Of a stretch of DNA of 64,000 nucleotides, positions 11,397 through 21,615 are shown one piece after another. The notes below the pieces were generated by a model. The model was not told where the DNA came from. It made no database searches and saw nothing but the letters and a program-made list of their open reading frames with translations. Made by a program: the position numbers and the translations under genes. The stretch comes from Rhypophila decipiens (lineage: Eukaryota; Ascomycota; Sordariomycetes; Sordariales; Naviculisporaceae), in NCBI GenBank assembly GCA_033297075.1, contig MU858086.1:62001-126000 (forward strand), in the 5' to 3' direction. Positions within the stretch are counted from its first letter, which is position 1. The number at the start of each line of letters is the position of its first letter.

Positions 11397-12983
11397 ATGC
11401 CCAGACACGCAAAGAACAAACGCAACAAGCCTAGACAGGCAGACCCCGAAACCGATTACACCCAGGGTTTCGGGTCGTTCGACTTCTTCCCATACCCAAG
11501 CACCAATCATGCAAGCTCGAAGACAAGGCACCACGATCCCAGAGTATGCCCGGATGGTATGCCCTGGAAGGAGTGCTACTGGGGTTCATATCGTGTCTTT
11601 TCCCGAAGACCAGGGCACAAGGGAGCCACACCGGCCAAGAAGGGAAAGAAAGTCAAAGCCAAGGCCGCCCAAAAGCTCGACTTGACGCCGTCAATGCTCC
11701 TTAGCCTCCTCTATGACGTCCTCCGTGCCATCTTCCAGCCACTGGTAGACAACCTGCGCATTCGGCCACCTGGAGTCCACCGGGACCATCTCCCCACACC
11801 GGATAAGACGGGAATCAATTTCCTAGTCTCCATGACAGACTATGGCCGGGATGTCGTCATGGTTGATCCCCGGTTCTCTACGGAGCGCTGCCACAGCTGC
11901 GAGTCGATCGACGCGCATCCTTGCAAGGCTCCCCAGGCCGAATGCACCTGTCGCCGCCGCTATGAGGATTACCAGGCCCTAGCCGCTCTCAGCCAAACCT
12001 GCCCCCGGATAACCCAGATGCTGGGCGAGATGGTATGGAACAACGCCTGCGTGACCTTTGCGGCTCCCGAGTCGCTTCTGTTGTTTGCGAAACAAAGGCC
12101 GGCAGCCATGGCAAGAGTTAGAGGCATCACCCTGCTGATCGACCCCTACGCCCTGCACAACAACAACATCGGGACACGTGCTCTCTACCATGGCGCTATC
12201 ATCCAAGGATTGGCTGAATTGAACCAGTCGAAGCCAAGCGAGACCTCGCCTTTGGCTGGGACGCTTGACCACCTCGCGCAGGGTCGAGGCACCACCGCCA
12301 CCGCCACCGCCAACTCGGCGCCTCAGGACATGAGGGAGCAGTCAAAACCGCCGTTCAAATTTATACACGTCATCCTCACAGCGGGATATCGGCTACTCCA
12401 CCCCACGGCGAGGCCGAACTTCTGGGACGGTATATGCTCCATGTGGCTATGGCAGAGCCAAACCCTTACTGGCGATGCATTCGTGTGGAATTCCCTAAGC
12501 AACCATTCCCTCAGGCTGCTAGAGCGGCTAGTCCGTGGGTGGGCGGGTAGATTCCGCGCTCTGCCGGTCCAAGATGGCGGCTTCAGATTGTTTGTCCTGG
12601 GGCAGGATATCCTCGACGAGAACTTGCTGTTCTGTCAGACGACGACGAAACTCTGGATGCCCGAGCCCATATTCCCCGAGTCTGAGCAAGATTCGGATGG
12701 AAAGTCGTATTGGGCTGAGAGGTACGCCTACTTGAGGGAGCGGAATGAAGGCATCAAGTGGCTTGCGGAGAGAAAAGAGCGCGACGCAAGGCTCGCCGAG
12801 GCGATGTCGGCGACGCGTATGCGGGAGCAGGTCGAGTTGGAAGAACGAGAAGAACGAATCAGGGCCAAGAAGGAGGCGAGGCTCCGAAGAGACAGTGACA
12901 GGAGCACGGAGTGGGACAAAAGAGAGTTGGCTGAGTTGGCTGAGTTGGCCGAGTTGGCCGAGGAGTTGGCGGCGGAGGATTAA
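11397..12983 (+). CDS. Intronless fungal protein, F-box/DUF7730-like (tentative)
   Basis: One exon of 528 residues. The start MPRHAKNKRNKPRQ was chosen because the upstream in-frame ATG at 11238 would translate a CA microsatellite as (TH)n. The N-terminus is basic. The centre (TCPRITQMLGEMVWNNACVTFAAPESLLLF, then ARVRGITLLI) resembles the fungal DUF7730/F-box-associated pattern in which a phrase like 'N..F.F......LL' is followed by 'IR.L.L'. I base that on pattern memory only. Two CxxC-like clusters (CHSCE, CTCRRR) lie around residues 160-185. The last 100 residues are a charged coiled coil ending in tandem ELA units (ELAELAELAELAEELAAED). No enzymatic motif seen. Confidence 0.65.
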   Translation: MPRHAKNKRNKPRQADPETDYTQGFGSFDFFPYPSTNHASSKTRHHDPRVCPDGMPWKECYWGSYRVFSRRPGHKGATPAKKGKKVKAKAAQKLDLTPSMLLSLLYDVLRAIFQPLVDNLRIRPPGVHRDHLPTPDKTGINFLVSMTDYGRDVVMVDPRFSTERCHSCESIDAHPCKAPQAECTCRRRYEDYQALAALSQTCPRITQMLGEMVWNNACVTFAAPESLLLFAKQRPAAMARVRGITLLIDPYALHNNNIGTRALYHGAIIQGLAELNQSKPSETSPLAGTLDHLAQGRGTTATATANSAPQDMREQSKPPFKFIHVILTAGYRLLHPTARPNFWDGICSMWLWQSQTLTGDAFVWNSLSNHSLRLLERLVRGWAGRFRALPVQDGGFRLFVLGQDILDENLLFCQTTTKLWMPEPIFPESEQDSDGKSYWAERYAYLRERNEGIKWLAERKERDARLAEAMSATRMREQVELEEREERIRAKKEARLRRDSDRSTEWDKRELAELAELAELAEELAAED

Positions 12984-14079
12984 TATGACTCTATATTTGG
13001 CCCATGAACGACGGCGTCGTCTGCGGAGTTATGTGGAATCGAGGATTGGGACTGTTTCTTTTTGTTTTTATGTTTGTCTCGTATTAGGAACTTGTACCTC
13101 TTATGTGTAGGAGTAGTTCTTTAGTGTTTTCCAATAGTCATCTAAATCTCAGAGAGGTAGAAGTAGCTCCCGCTCAAATATATCCCGTGAGAGATGACAG
13201 CATCTAACCCACTGCTGCAGTGCTCCATCCAGTGCATGTCCCGGCGGCGATTTCTTCATGTGGATCTCCTCTCGCATTCCATCTTGCCAGTGGCCTCCCC
13301 ACCAGGCTGGTCCCCTTTCCCAGCTGGTCATCGCAGATTCGCAGCAGTTTCTTTCCGCCTTCTAATCCAGTTTTTGGTGGTAATGTCGCACCCAGGATCG
13401 GCCAATGTAACGTGGCACCTTTGGTGCACTCCGTGGTACTGCCGTGCCTCCTTCCATTTCATGTGCCGGTGTCTGCCCGTGGTGGGTTTGTACTTTGTGG
13501 CTTCGGGGGCCCTTGCGTCTGCTCATCATCTCCTTCCCGATTTGGACAGCTTCGGCTCCAGATGATCAGATCCGCCCTTTGTGGAGTTGCACATGCTGAT
13601 GGGTCCCCATCTCCCAAGCTCTTGCCAACCTCTTTCCTTTTAACCATCTTTCCTCCCATGGCGATAGGATCAGCCACTTCAAATTTCGGCAGCGCAACCC
13701 AGAATCGACGAGCCGAGACGTGATGGCGTGCTGGACTCGAACCCGAGGCTCCAAAATCAACACATGGACGACCTTGCAAACATTGACTCGTCCGTCGGAG
13801 CCCTCACTTCTAAGCCGGTTGAATAAGTGACGTCGCTGCCGCCTAGCGTCTCGTCAAATCAACCAAAGGTCATGTTACCGTATCAATGTTGTCTGAAGGA
13901 AGCTCGGCTGATCGTCAGACGAGCGGGAATCAAGATGCAACTCGCCGACGCCAGAACTCTGATCGGAGAACCAGCAACCTTTCCCCTCAAGTCAACAGGT
14001 TGCTCCAGTCTCTGGTCTCCAAGAAGAAATGGATCGACGAATCGGCAAAACGTGCTCGGCGAGGAGCACGAAATCAGCG
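12984..14079. other. Intergenic, no gene seen
   Basis: About 1.1 kb between two convergent genes. Overlapping open frames at 13.2-13.7 kb on both strands are Pro/Ser-rich and unsupported. A phrase at 13739 (CTCGAACCC) looks like a tRNA T-loop but has no tRNA around it. Confidence 0.5.
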
Positions 14080-15366
14080 TCATCCACCAGGTACACCAGA
14101 CCCTCCACCCTCGCTCGGCTTTCTCGTGCTCGTCTGGCTATGATGGCCCAGTCGGGATTCGGCTTGCGTGTTGTCGGCCGACGACGTCGCCGATGCCGTG
14201 GGAGAAGGCGATTTGGACTCGGAAGACCGTTGCTCCTTTTCCCTACCTGCCCCAGACCTAGACGCCACATCTCCCATCTCATCGTCTTGGTCGGCATCCT
14301 GTTCGTCGGTCGCTTCGAGCCCCTTCTTTTTCTTCCCACCACATGCTTTGACAAGACTATGCCTCTGTTTGTCCCGTCATTCAGTCGGTGTTAGTTATCC
14401 ACGACGTTCATTCCTTGCCACAGTAAAACCTTTGGATTGAAAACATACCTTCAACGCATCCTTTCTCGAGAAGCACTTTTGGCACTGTGGACAGGGAAAC
14501 GGCTTGGCGGCCAGATGGATGCGCTTGTGGCGCTTCAGATCGTGGTTCCGGCTGAAGCACTGAGGACACATGTCGCACTTGAAAGGCCGGTCCTGTTGTG
14601 ACGACTCCCGCACGACCGAATACGGCCCCATTCCCGCCTGGAATTCGAGGTAGTGGCCAGTCGATCGTCCGGCCGTTCCGGACTTGAAGCCTCCCGTGTT
14701 GGACGGCATCCTGTAGAAGGAGGGCTGTGATTCGGATCCTCCTGGAGTTGACGTGATCAGGTTGGCTCCGACCGGCCGTGCAAGACGGCCCGGGGACGGG
14801 ATCAATGGTCGCGGTGGGCCTGCTCCGGAATAGCTCGAAGGGTGTGATGGTGGCGGCGGTGATGGCGGAATCAGACTTGATATTGGCGGCAGCTTCTCCC
14901 CAAATCCAGATGATGATGATGGCGAAGTTGGCAACATGGGAAGACCTGCCGAGAGCTGGTGCTGTTGTGGATGCTTAGGAGCCGGCGGTTTGGGCGCCAG
15001 AGGTTGCTGAAGTCGTCCCGGACTCGCATGGAAGCGAGGGGCCGATGGATGCTGGTATGAATGCGGCGTGCTAGCACCTTGGCGCGGTGATCCGTACGAC
15101 GACATTGCGGCTACCGAATATCCAGGACTGCTGAGAGCCGAGGTGGATGTTGAATGGGAGGAAGATTCGCCCGCCGACCGCACACCGCCAGTCGCCGGCG
15201 TGAGCCCGTCAGCCGCAAATGCACCCGCGCGGGGGATCTCGGGCGGCGGTGGCAGACTGAATGGGGGTAATGCCGCACGCGCTGGTCTCCGAGAACCGAG
15301 AGAGTCGGACGAATGGGAGGAATTAAATCTCATGACTCTGGTCCTCTCACTGTCTGTCTGGCTCAC
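14080..15366 (-). CDS. C2H2 zinc-finger transcription factor
   Basis: Exons 14449-15366 and 14080-14364 with an 84-nt intron placed inside the second finger (DALK|RH) encode 400 residues. Residues 1-240 are Ser/Pro-rich and probably disordered. Finger 1 is C-x2-C-x12-H-x3-H (CDMCPQCFSRNHDLKRHKRIH region). Finger 2 is C-x2-C...H-x4-C (CPQCQKCFSRKDALKRHSLVKAC), a C2HC ending typical of a fungal Azf1-type pair. A Lys-rich patch (GGKKKKG) after the fingers may be a nuclear signal. The acidic/Ser C-terminus follows. Sequence-specific DNA binding in the nucleus is expected; targets unknown. Confidence 0.85.
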
Positions 15367-18053
15367 GAGTTCGTGCGAGAAGTGAGTTGTGGTTCAAAAA
15401 GTCGTGGTCAGCAATATTGATGATGTAACGGGGGTCAGGAGGGGGGGACAGAGGCACAGCAACCATTGGCAGCACAGTCAGAGGAGAATCGGCCGAGGAT
15501 GCGCGCACTGCGAGCCGTTCGCTTGGGAAGTCCATTTTCAGCTCAGCGACTGGTTGTCGTTGGCACCATGGCAAAAGAGGTTGTGGCGTGGCAGTGCTGG
15601 TGGCCTTATTAGGCATCGCGCCCGTACTTTATTCCTTGGCATTTGTTGGCATGACAGACAGGCAAAGATACCCTGTCAGGCCTGTTACCGACCCAGAGCT
15701 AAGTCTCAGCCGTTCTGCAACAGATCTCCATCAATAGTGAATTGTGACGGCAGAGTCCGTGCAGTGCAGGAAAAAAGAAAAAGAAAAAGAAACGAGAATT
15801 AGCGAAAGCGGCGCACTTGGCTTACATGAGCCGTCCGTCCTCCCATCCAGCCCAGAGGTTCCATGTCTTTTCAGAATCAGCAAATATCGGCAGGCAGACT
15901 GTACTGTACGGATGCCGTCCCTTCTATCGTCAAAGAAAGGATCATAATGTCTCAACCCGGGCCCAGGAGTTGCTACAGGCCCGTCTTACTTTCCTTCACA
16001 TACAAGTCAAGTTGTCAACAACAAATAGCGATGCCGTTTGATGAGGCGACTACCCTCCAATGTCCATACACACGAACCATGCACGCAGCTGCAGGCGGAC
16101 TACGGATACTATTTACGGACCCCGAAAACCACACACTCTCTCTCTCCTTCCCAGTTTTGGTCCAATTCCAAGGAAGCTATGCCATTCCGCCTGCAGATAA
16201 AAGGGCCTTTATCTCTCCCAATTGGACCATAATTTCCCTCTCGCTCTTGCCCCCCCTCCTTTGTTGTCCTCTCAATACATACACGATGAAACATCAGGTT
16301 GAACTCTGCATTGGTTGGAGATGAGGAAGAGAAACAAAGCCCATTCTTCTCGCACACCACTCCAGATGTTACCACTCACAGGCCTCATGGCTTGCAGGGC
16401 GGGAACGCCACGATAGACCAGGGGGCGGGAAGCCACACGGATTCGTAACCCTCCTTGGCTGGCCTTGGTTAACTTCACGAAGCATGGGAGTCATGACGCC
16501 ACCGGGACCCCAGCCGACCAAAGTGAAGTGATCAGGGTTATGAGTTAAAGAGCAAGCCACAGCGGGAACCCGGCTTGCACGGGGGCTTGGGCCCAGAACG
16601 GCCTGTTGCACCGTGGAGGAGGGTCAGCAAGGAATGACATTGGTACGACTAAGCTTCCTGGGGTCTTGGGGTCCTGGGCAGCTGCTAACCCTGTCACACG
16701 AAACACTCGAGACACCAAAAGGGAAGAGGGCAGCCGCCAAATGGTAACTCGTCTTTCACTCACACAGTCTGCCCGGTCTCAATAATCAGCATCACGACGG
16801 CAAGTAACATGTCAGTGTTCGGCGTAACATGACCAATCAGCTTTGTTGTTACAAGTCAACAGATAACAAACATAGACTCAACTGAGGATGGGTGATACAA
16901 GTCTCAAGGTTGCACAAAGACCTGGGGCCCTTTTGTCCATTGTCTCTAAGAACTCGCCGAAGGATTCACAGACGCAAGCCACACGCGTCTATCATTGATC
17001 GTCATCGACGGTATCGGCTATCAACCTTGGCCTATCGGTCCACGCTAAACGTCTCAGGTTAAATACAGGCCACAGAAACTATCCGATAAAGTACGTCAAA
17101 TACATTCAATTATTCCTATTGGAGCGGACATAAGCTCCGGTGAACGTGGGGAGATCCGCCTGCCCGTCGATCTTGAAAATCCAGGCCATGTCTTGTCTGG
17201 TTTCTTGTTTATAGAGTGCCTAGGAGGAGCCACCGGTTGCGTGGACGACGGACGACCGATAAAGGCAATGAGGCAAAGTGAAACGGATTGCGCGGTGATG
17301 CGCCTGATAATCTAGAGTACCTATCGTAGGCCCAGTGACGCCAACTGTCAATCTGTGGCCCAACTAGAACTAACCCGTAGTTTTATTTTGTGGCTTGAGC
17401 AAAAGACGGCATTCGCGAGACACAACAGGACGGGCTAAGGCGCAATAATTGTTCCGCATTGGGCAAAGATCAACATGGCCGAATGTTATCGGAGATAAGT
17501 CACTCTCCTTGGTAACAAATCTTGCTTCTGGCCACGAAAGGTCAGATTTGGCCCGTCGTTCATGTTCGACGCAGACTGAAAAACACTTGACCGTGAATGG
17601 GCTGCCATGCGTGGTTGGCTCCATGGCAAACTTTTCAACAGATTCCATCCAGCATTGTCCCTGTTATCGCGGTGCCAATAATGCCGTTGCTATCATTGTT
17701 CTTCACATATGATATGTGATGACTGATGTCGTAACGGCAAAAAGAAACTAACCCCAAGAGTCTGAAGCACGCCGTCATCACAGCATCGGCCCGGTGCATT
17801 TCCTCTTCAGCTCTAACTTTCTCCTTCCTGGGTGAGAAGCGTTTCCGAGCACATGTGTTTAAGAGGCTTGAACTTGATGTCAGTGCCAGATATCGCCATA
17901 GATGGTACAGCTCGTAATTATGGAGAACAAATATTGCACACACTCGAAATAAACAAAGCTATAATGAATGAAGCAACGAGGTAGAAACAAAAAGAAAATA
18001 TCACAAAAAAGAAGGGCCAAAAATGAAATCCTCGAATCTGCCGCCGGGAATTG
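15367..18053. other. Gene-free stretch upstream of the zinc-finger gene
   Basis: About 2.7 kb. It should contain the zinc-finger promoter and a long leader. Short purine-rich tracts (about 15770-15800) and pyrimidine-rich tracts (about 16130-16270) occur. No splice-supported frame and no RNA gene until the tRNA. Confidence 0.5.
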
Positions 18054-18164
18054 AGCCCGACGTGGGGGTCGAACCCACAACCTTGAGATATCCGTTCTAC
18101 CTTGAACTTTACAAGTCTTTGGGAAGTTAAGAGTCTCACGCTCTACCGATTGAGCTAGCCGGGC
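18054..18164 (-). tRNA. tRNA-Lys (CUU) with 38-nt intron
   Basis: On the minus strand the 5' half is GCCCGGCTAGCTCAATCGG... and the acceptor stem pairs with 3' GTCGGGC (one G-U). The anticodon loop is CTCTTAA with anticodon CTT; the anticodon stem TGAGA/TCTCA pairs fully. An intron at 18090-18127 lies after position 37, the standard place for nuclear tRNA introns. The T arm GTGGG-TTCGACC-CCCAC contains the B box. Spliced length is 73 nt. A T-rich run downstream fits Pol III termination. Confidence 0.93.
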
Positions 18165-18676
18165 GGATTCTCTGAGGATCTTTTCTTGATGACTGTCTGT
18201 CCTCTGATTCGGGTTTTATGGAAACTTTTCTCATCTGCAAACCTTGTTTCAGCGCTTGTGGGTACTCATGTCAATAACAAGGTTCAGGGCTTTATAACAG
18301 ATCTACTCCTAAACTTGCATGATTCCCACAAAGGAGACTTTAAGAGATTTAGGAAGCGAAACAGTCAGTCCAAAGTCACCGAGTCAAGCCGCACCGGCGT
18401 AATCCGTCGGTTGAGTGACATGGGTTGTCCTGCTGTGGGTTGCTCGCTGATCGTGAGTTCGTGACTCGTGCTGTCACGGTGGAGACAGGGGCAAGGATTT
18501 TAGGTTTAGCAATGATGCTCACCTGAACTCAGCTGGCCCTGAGTTAGGTTCAAGGCCCCAGGTCCAAGACCGCGGAACGGAAAGTGGAGGGCAGGCATGA
18601 GCCGAACCCTAACCCTGATATCAGCCCCTGAGGGTCCACCACATGCAAAGTCAACAACGAAGCAAAAAGAAAAAAA
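18165..18676. other. Spacer between tRNA-Lys and 5S rRNA
   Basis: About 510 bp with no supported gene; one 92-codon open frame is not protein-like. Confidence 0.5.
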
Positions 18677-18795
18677 ACATACAACACCAGGGATTCCCCA
18701 GTGGTCACCCACCTGAGTACTAGTCTGGCCCTTACTAGCTTATCTATGGGAGAGCGGACGGGATCCCGAGTTCTCTAGTAGGTATGGTCGTATGT
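18677..18795 (-). rRNA. 5S ribosomal RNA (dispersed copy)
   Basis: 119 nt on the minus strand. The ends ACATACGACC and GTTGTATGT pair as helix I. Internal phrases TCCCGTCCGCTC and GGTGGGTGACCAC are the conserved 5S loop B/C and C-box regions, followed by GGGGAATCCC. The transcript is followed directly by T7, a Pol III terminator. Dispersed single 5S genes are the rule in Neurospora and relatives. The overall match with fungal 5S is from memory; whether this copy is fully functional or slightly divergent needs alignment. Confidence 0.88.
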
Positions 18796-18898
18796 ATGAG
18801 TTTGGATCATTCCCCGAGTTGATATAGTCATAGGAAGCCTTTGTGCATCTTGCCCTGATAGCTAGCGCTCCTATCGTCTGCTGGTTTTCGAGCACCTA

Positions 18899-19555
18899 TT
18901 AATGTCTTCTACAACAAAACAGCGCATCAAAAGCCCTTACCAACGCTCGAAACTTTCCACCGGACGAACCTCCATGTGCTATCCAGACATCAGCATTTGT
19001 CATCAATGATGAAGAAAGTTGAACTCACGATTATACTCTGCATAGTTGTCCTCATCAACCTGCGCGCGAATGTTATTCTTGCGGTCGATAATAACCGTGG
19101 CGTTTCCCTTGACTTGGATCTTGTGGTTCCTCCCGTCGGTGATGATGCCGGCAAAGTTGTTGCTGTTGGGCTGGCCGGCCGCCACGCCGACCATCCCGTT
19201 GGTGGACTGGAACTGTCCGGTTCCATAGGTTGATACTTGGGCCGGTTGGAAGCCCAGCTGGGGTGGTGTCTCTGTCGTTTCATGTTGGTGTCAGTCATCT
19301 AGAAGAGTGATAGATGGAAGGGCAGTATGCTGACTTGTTATCCTCCTCCGGCCGGTATACGAAGAGGTATCGGTTTGGAGCTGTAACTCCGGTGACCATG
19401 GTTGGAGTTGCATTGTGTTGGTTGAAGTAAATCTGTGCTGATGGACGTCTGAATTTCAATCCGGAGACTAATTCAGCAGAAAGTATTATTCTTTTACGAG
19501 TCATCTGAAGGTTCGTTAAACCAGTACCTGTTTTAAAACGTATTGAGGCAGCCAA
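18899..19555 (-). CDS. Small hypothetical gene, exon joins unresolved
   Basis: Several minus-strand pieces look coding. One is a possible first exon MAASIRFKT (19528-19555) joining in phase to QIYFNQHNATPTMVTGV. A second piece contains QVSTYGTGQFQSTNGMVGVA and GRNHKIQVKGNATVIIDRKN. A last exon PHGGSSGGKFRALVRAF ends with TAA at 18899, joined through intron 18979-19028 (GTGAGT...TAG). The join between the middle pieces (near 19270-19370) does not close in phase with any good donor that I can find. Product would be roughly 150 residues with no recognised domain. It could be a young or decaying gene. Confidence 0.4.
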
Positions 19556-20392
19556 ACTCGATGTCTTCTTTTGAAAATGCTGAAACCAAGAGCCTCATCC
19601 CAGGCAGACAAGTGCAACGGTCGGATAGAAATGTCTCGGGAATCAGGATTCCGTCGTGGGAGCCTAGCGGGATCAAAATTAACATTTACAAATGTGTTAT
19701 TTTCATCTGCCCAGCAGACAGCCTGCTGCAAGCCAAGAAATAAGACTTCAGCTGCCACCTTGGCCTAGACTCCATTTTGTTGCGTCTCGACAGAACTTCT
19801 ACCCATCAACGAGTTACTTGACGCTTGTGTCGGTCTCGAAAGTGGAAGTCGGTGTCTTTCCTCGTCTCAGAAGCAGCAGCTACATCTTGGAACTTTGAAT
19901 TTGGAAGCCAATGAGCCTCATTCCGCCTCCATAGCCCCAACGAAAGTGCTGTTTCTTCCGAAACCGCACGCCGAAAACTCGCATTGTGGCGTCAATCCGC
20001 CCTCTAGAATGCCTTGCGGCGCGTGGTTTAGTGATGTATGCACTTGGCCGCCACCATCCTGGGCGGAGGTCGAACAGCCCCATGAAAAACAGCACGGTTG
20101 TTTCCATTCTTATCATTTTGTTCATCATGGATCGAGCCTCATGCATGTATGAGCAGCGAAGATGTACGGGTTACGAAACTCGAAACATGATTATATGGTT
20201 GTTCTTCCAGCCATTAATATTACGCATGCAACTACTATAGCGCAGTCACCCAACATCTTCCACCCAGGGGTATAACATCTGGTTATTCTAGCATCTTTAT
20301 CACGTGAATGGCCTCACTCTCAACTTTCCCAAAGCGGTCACTCCTTTTATCCCGCTATTAAGACATCCGAAGCAACCACAGATCAGCAGACC
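19556..20392. other. Intergenic, no gene seen
   Basis: About 840 bp. A minus-strand open frame at 19516-19758 (80 codons) may be an alternative 5' exon of the preceding gene but its phase does not fit; otherwise nothing supported. Confidence 0.45.
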
Positions 20393-21367
20393 ATGACGAC
20401 CATAGCCCCCCGAGGCTTCAACCTCAAAGAATGGCTCGAATCCCCATACATATCGCCCAACGGCTCGACCTCCCACGGCACGATAACCCCCATCCCAGCC
20501 CAAATCCAATGCTACGCCCTCCCCTACGGCCTAATAGGCTTCATCTCACACCTCCTGACTTACCTAACAATGTACCTCCTCTCCCGCGGCCGGGACCCGC
20601 TCCTACCGTGGCGATTCCTCCGATACAAGGTCTACAACCTGATCCTCTCCTCCCTAGGCCTGATAATCACAATCGTCCTCACAATCCTGACCATGGTCCG
20701 CTGCCGAAACGGCTGGCAACTTTTGCTCGTAGCAACCTGGAAGTTGACATTCAGTCTGACTCTCTCAATCATGGCGCTCCACGCAGCGACGCTTATTGAC
20801 TGGGGAAGAATCAAGCGCATCAACGGGGCTATAAGACGAACTCGAGAAGGAGTCACCATCAGCGACAGCAGAAAAAATGGAAGCAAAATCGGAATCATCA
20901 CGATGCCCATGGGTGGAAACGAGTCTCGAGCGGGCTTGATCCACGAAAAGGACAAAGTCACGGGTCTGTTCTCCAAGATCATGGTCTGGTCGCCTCTTCT
21001 TGCTGTAGGTGGAGTAGTCGGCTTCATTGGGATTGCAAGCCTGGTCAAAGGGAGTATTGGTCATAACACGGAGCTCAAAATCATCACCTATGTATTTGCG
21101 GCTGCGGCGGGGGTCGTCACGGTTGCGACAATGATTTGTGCCATGGTAGTCTACCCGGACCAGAGATGTCTTGTGTCGAATATCTTTGGGAGTTTTTTGT
21201 TTGGGGGCATGTGTTGTCTGGTGGTGTTGACGGTCCTTTTTGCATTGTACTCGGACTGGGTGTTGGGAGCATTAGCGGATGATCTCACCGGGGTTCCGTC
21301 ACAGGATGTGCTGGTGTTTTATCTGATTTACTTTCTGGCCAAGAGGCTGCCCATGTTTTCCATGTGA
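20393..21367 (+). CDS. Multi-pass membrane protein of unknown function
   Basis: Single exon, 324 residues, ATG at 20393 and TGA at 21365. About seven hydrophobic segments: LIGFISHLLTYLTMYLL, LILSSLGLIITIVLTILTM, LLLVATWKLTFSLTLSIMAL, then after a charged loop (residues 140-195) WSPLLAVGGVVGFIGIA, IITYVFAAAAGVVTVATMI, IFGSFLFGGMCCLVVLTVLF and VLVFYLIYFLA. No signal peptide and no family recognised; fungal-specific integral membrane proteins of this shape are common. The coding strand is very C-rich up to about 20800 and G/T-rich afterwards. Confidence 0.8.
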   Translation: MTTIAPRGFNLKEWLESPYISPNGSTSHGTITPIPAQIQCYALPYGLIGFISHLLTYLTMYLLSRGRDPLLPWRFLRYKVYNLILSSLGLIITIVLTILTMVRCRNGWQLLLVATWKLTFSLTLSIMALHAATLIDWGRIKRINGAIRRTREGVTISDSRKNGSKIGIITMPMGGNESRAGLIHEKDKVTGLFSKIMVWSPLLAVGGVVGFIGIASLVKGSIGHNTELKIITYVFAAAAGVVTVATMICAMVVYPDQRCLVSNIFGSFLFGGMCCLVVLTVLFALYSDWVLGALADDLTGVPSQDVLVFYLIYFLAKRLPMFSM

Positions 21368-21615
21368 GACGAGGATTTTCTCTTGAATGTTGGAAATTGC
21401 CTTCGAAAATCTACAAACTACTAAAGAGTCCACAAAGTCCGAGTAAAAAACGGAGGTAAGCGCAACCCAGCATTCAATCAAGTGCTGCATGGCGTTAGTT
21501 CTAGATTGAAAGAATAGTAATTCAAACTTCTTACAACACTGGTACTTTGTCTAGACTGATATGTCAACTGGAGTAAGGTATTTACTGAAATGTTACTATG
21601 TGCCGGGCAACGTTC

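Noticed and set aside
13730..13760. tRNA-like T-loop phrase (CTCGAACCC on the plus strand)
   Set aside because: No acceptor stem, D arm or anticodon arm can be drawn around it on either strand.
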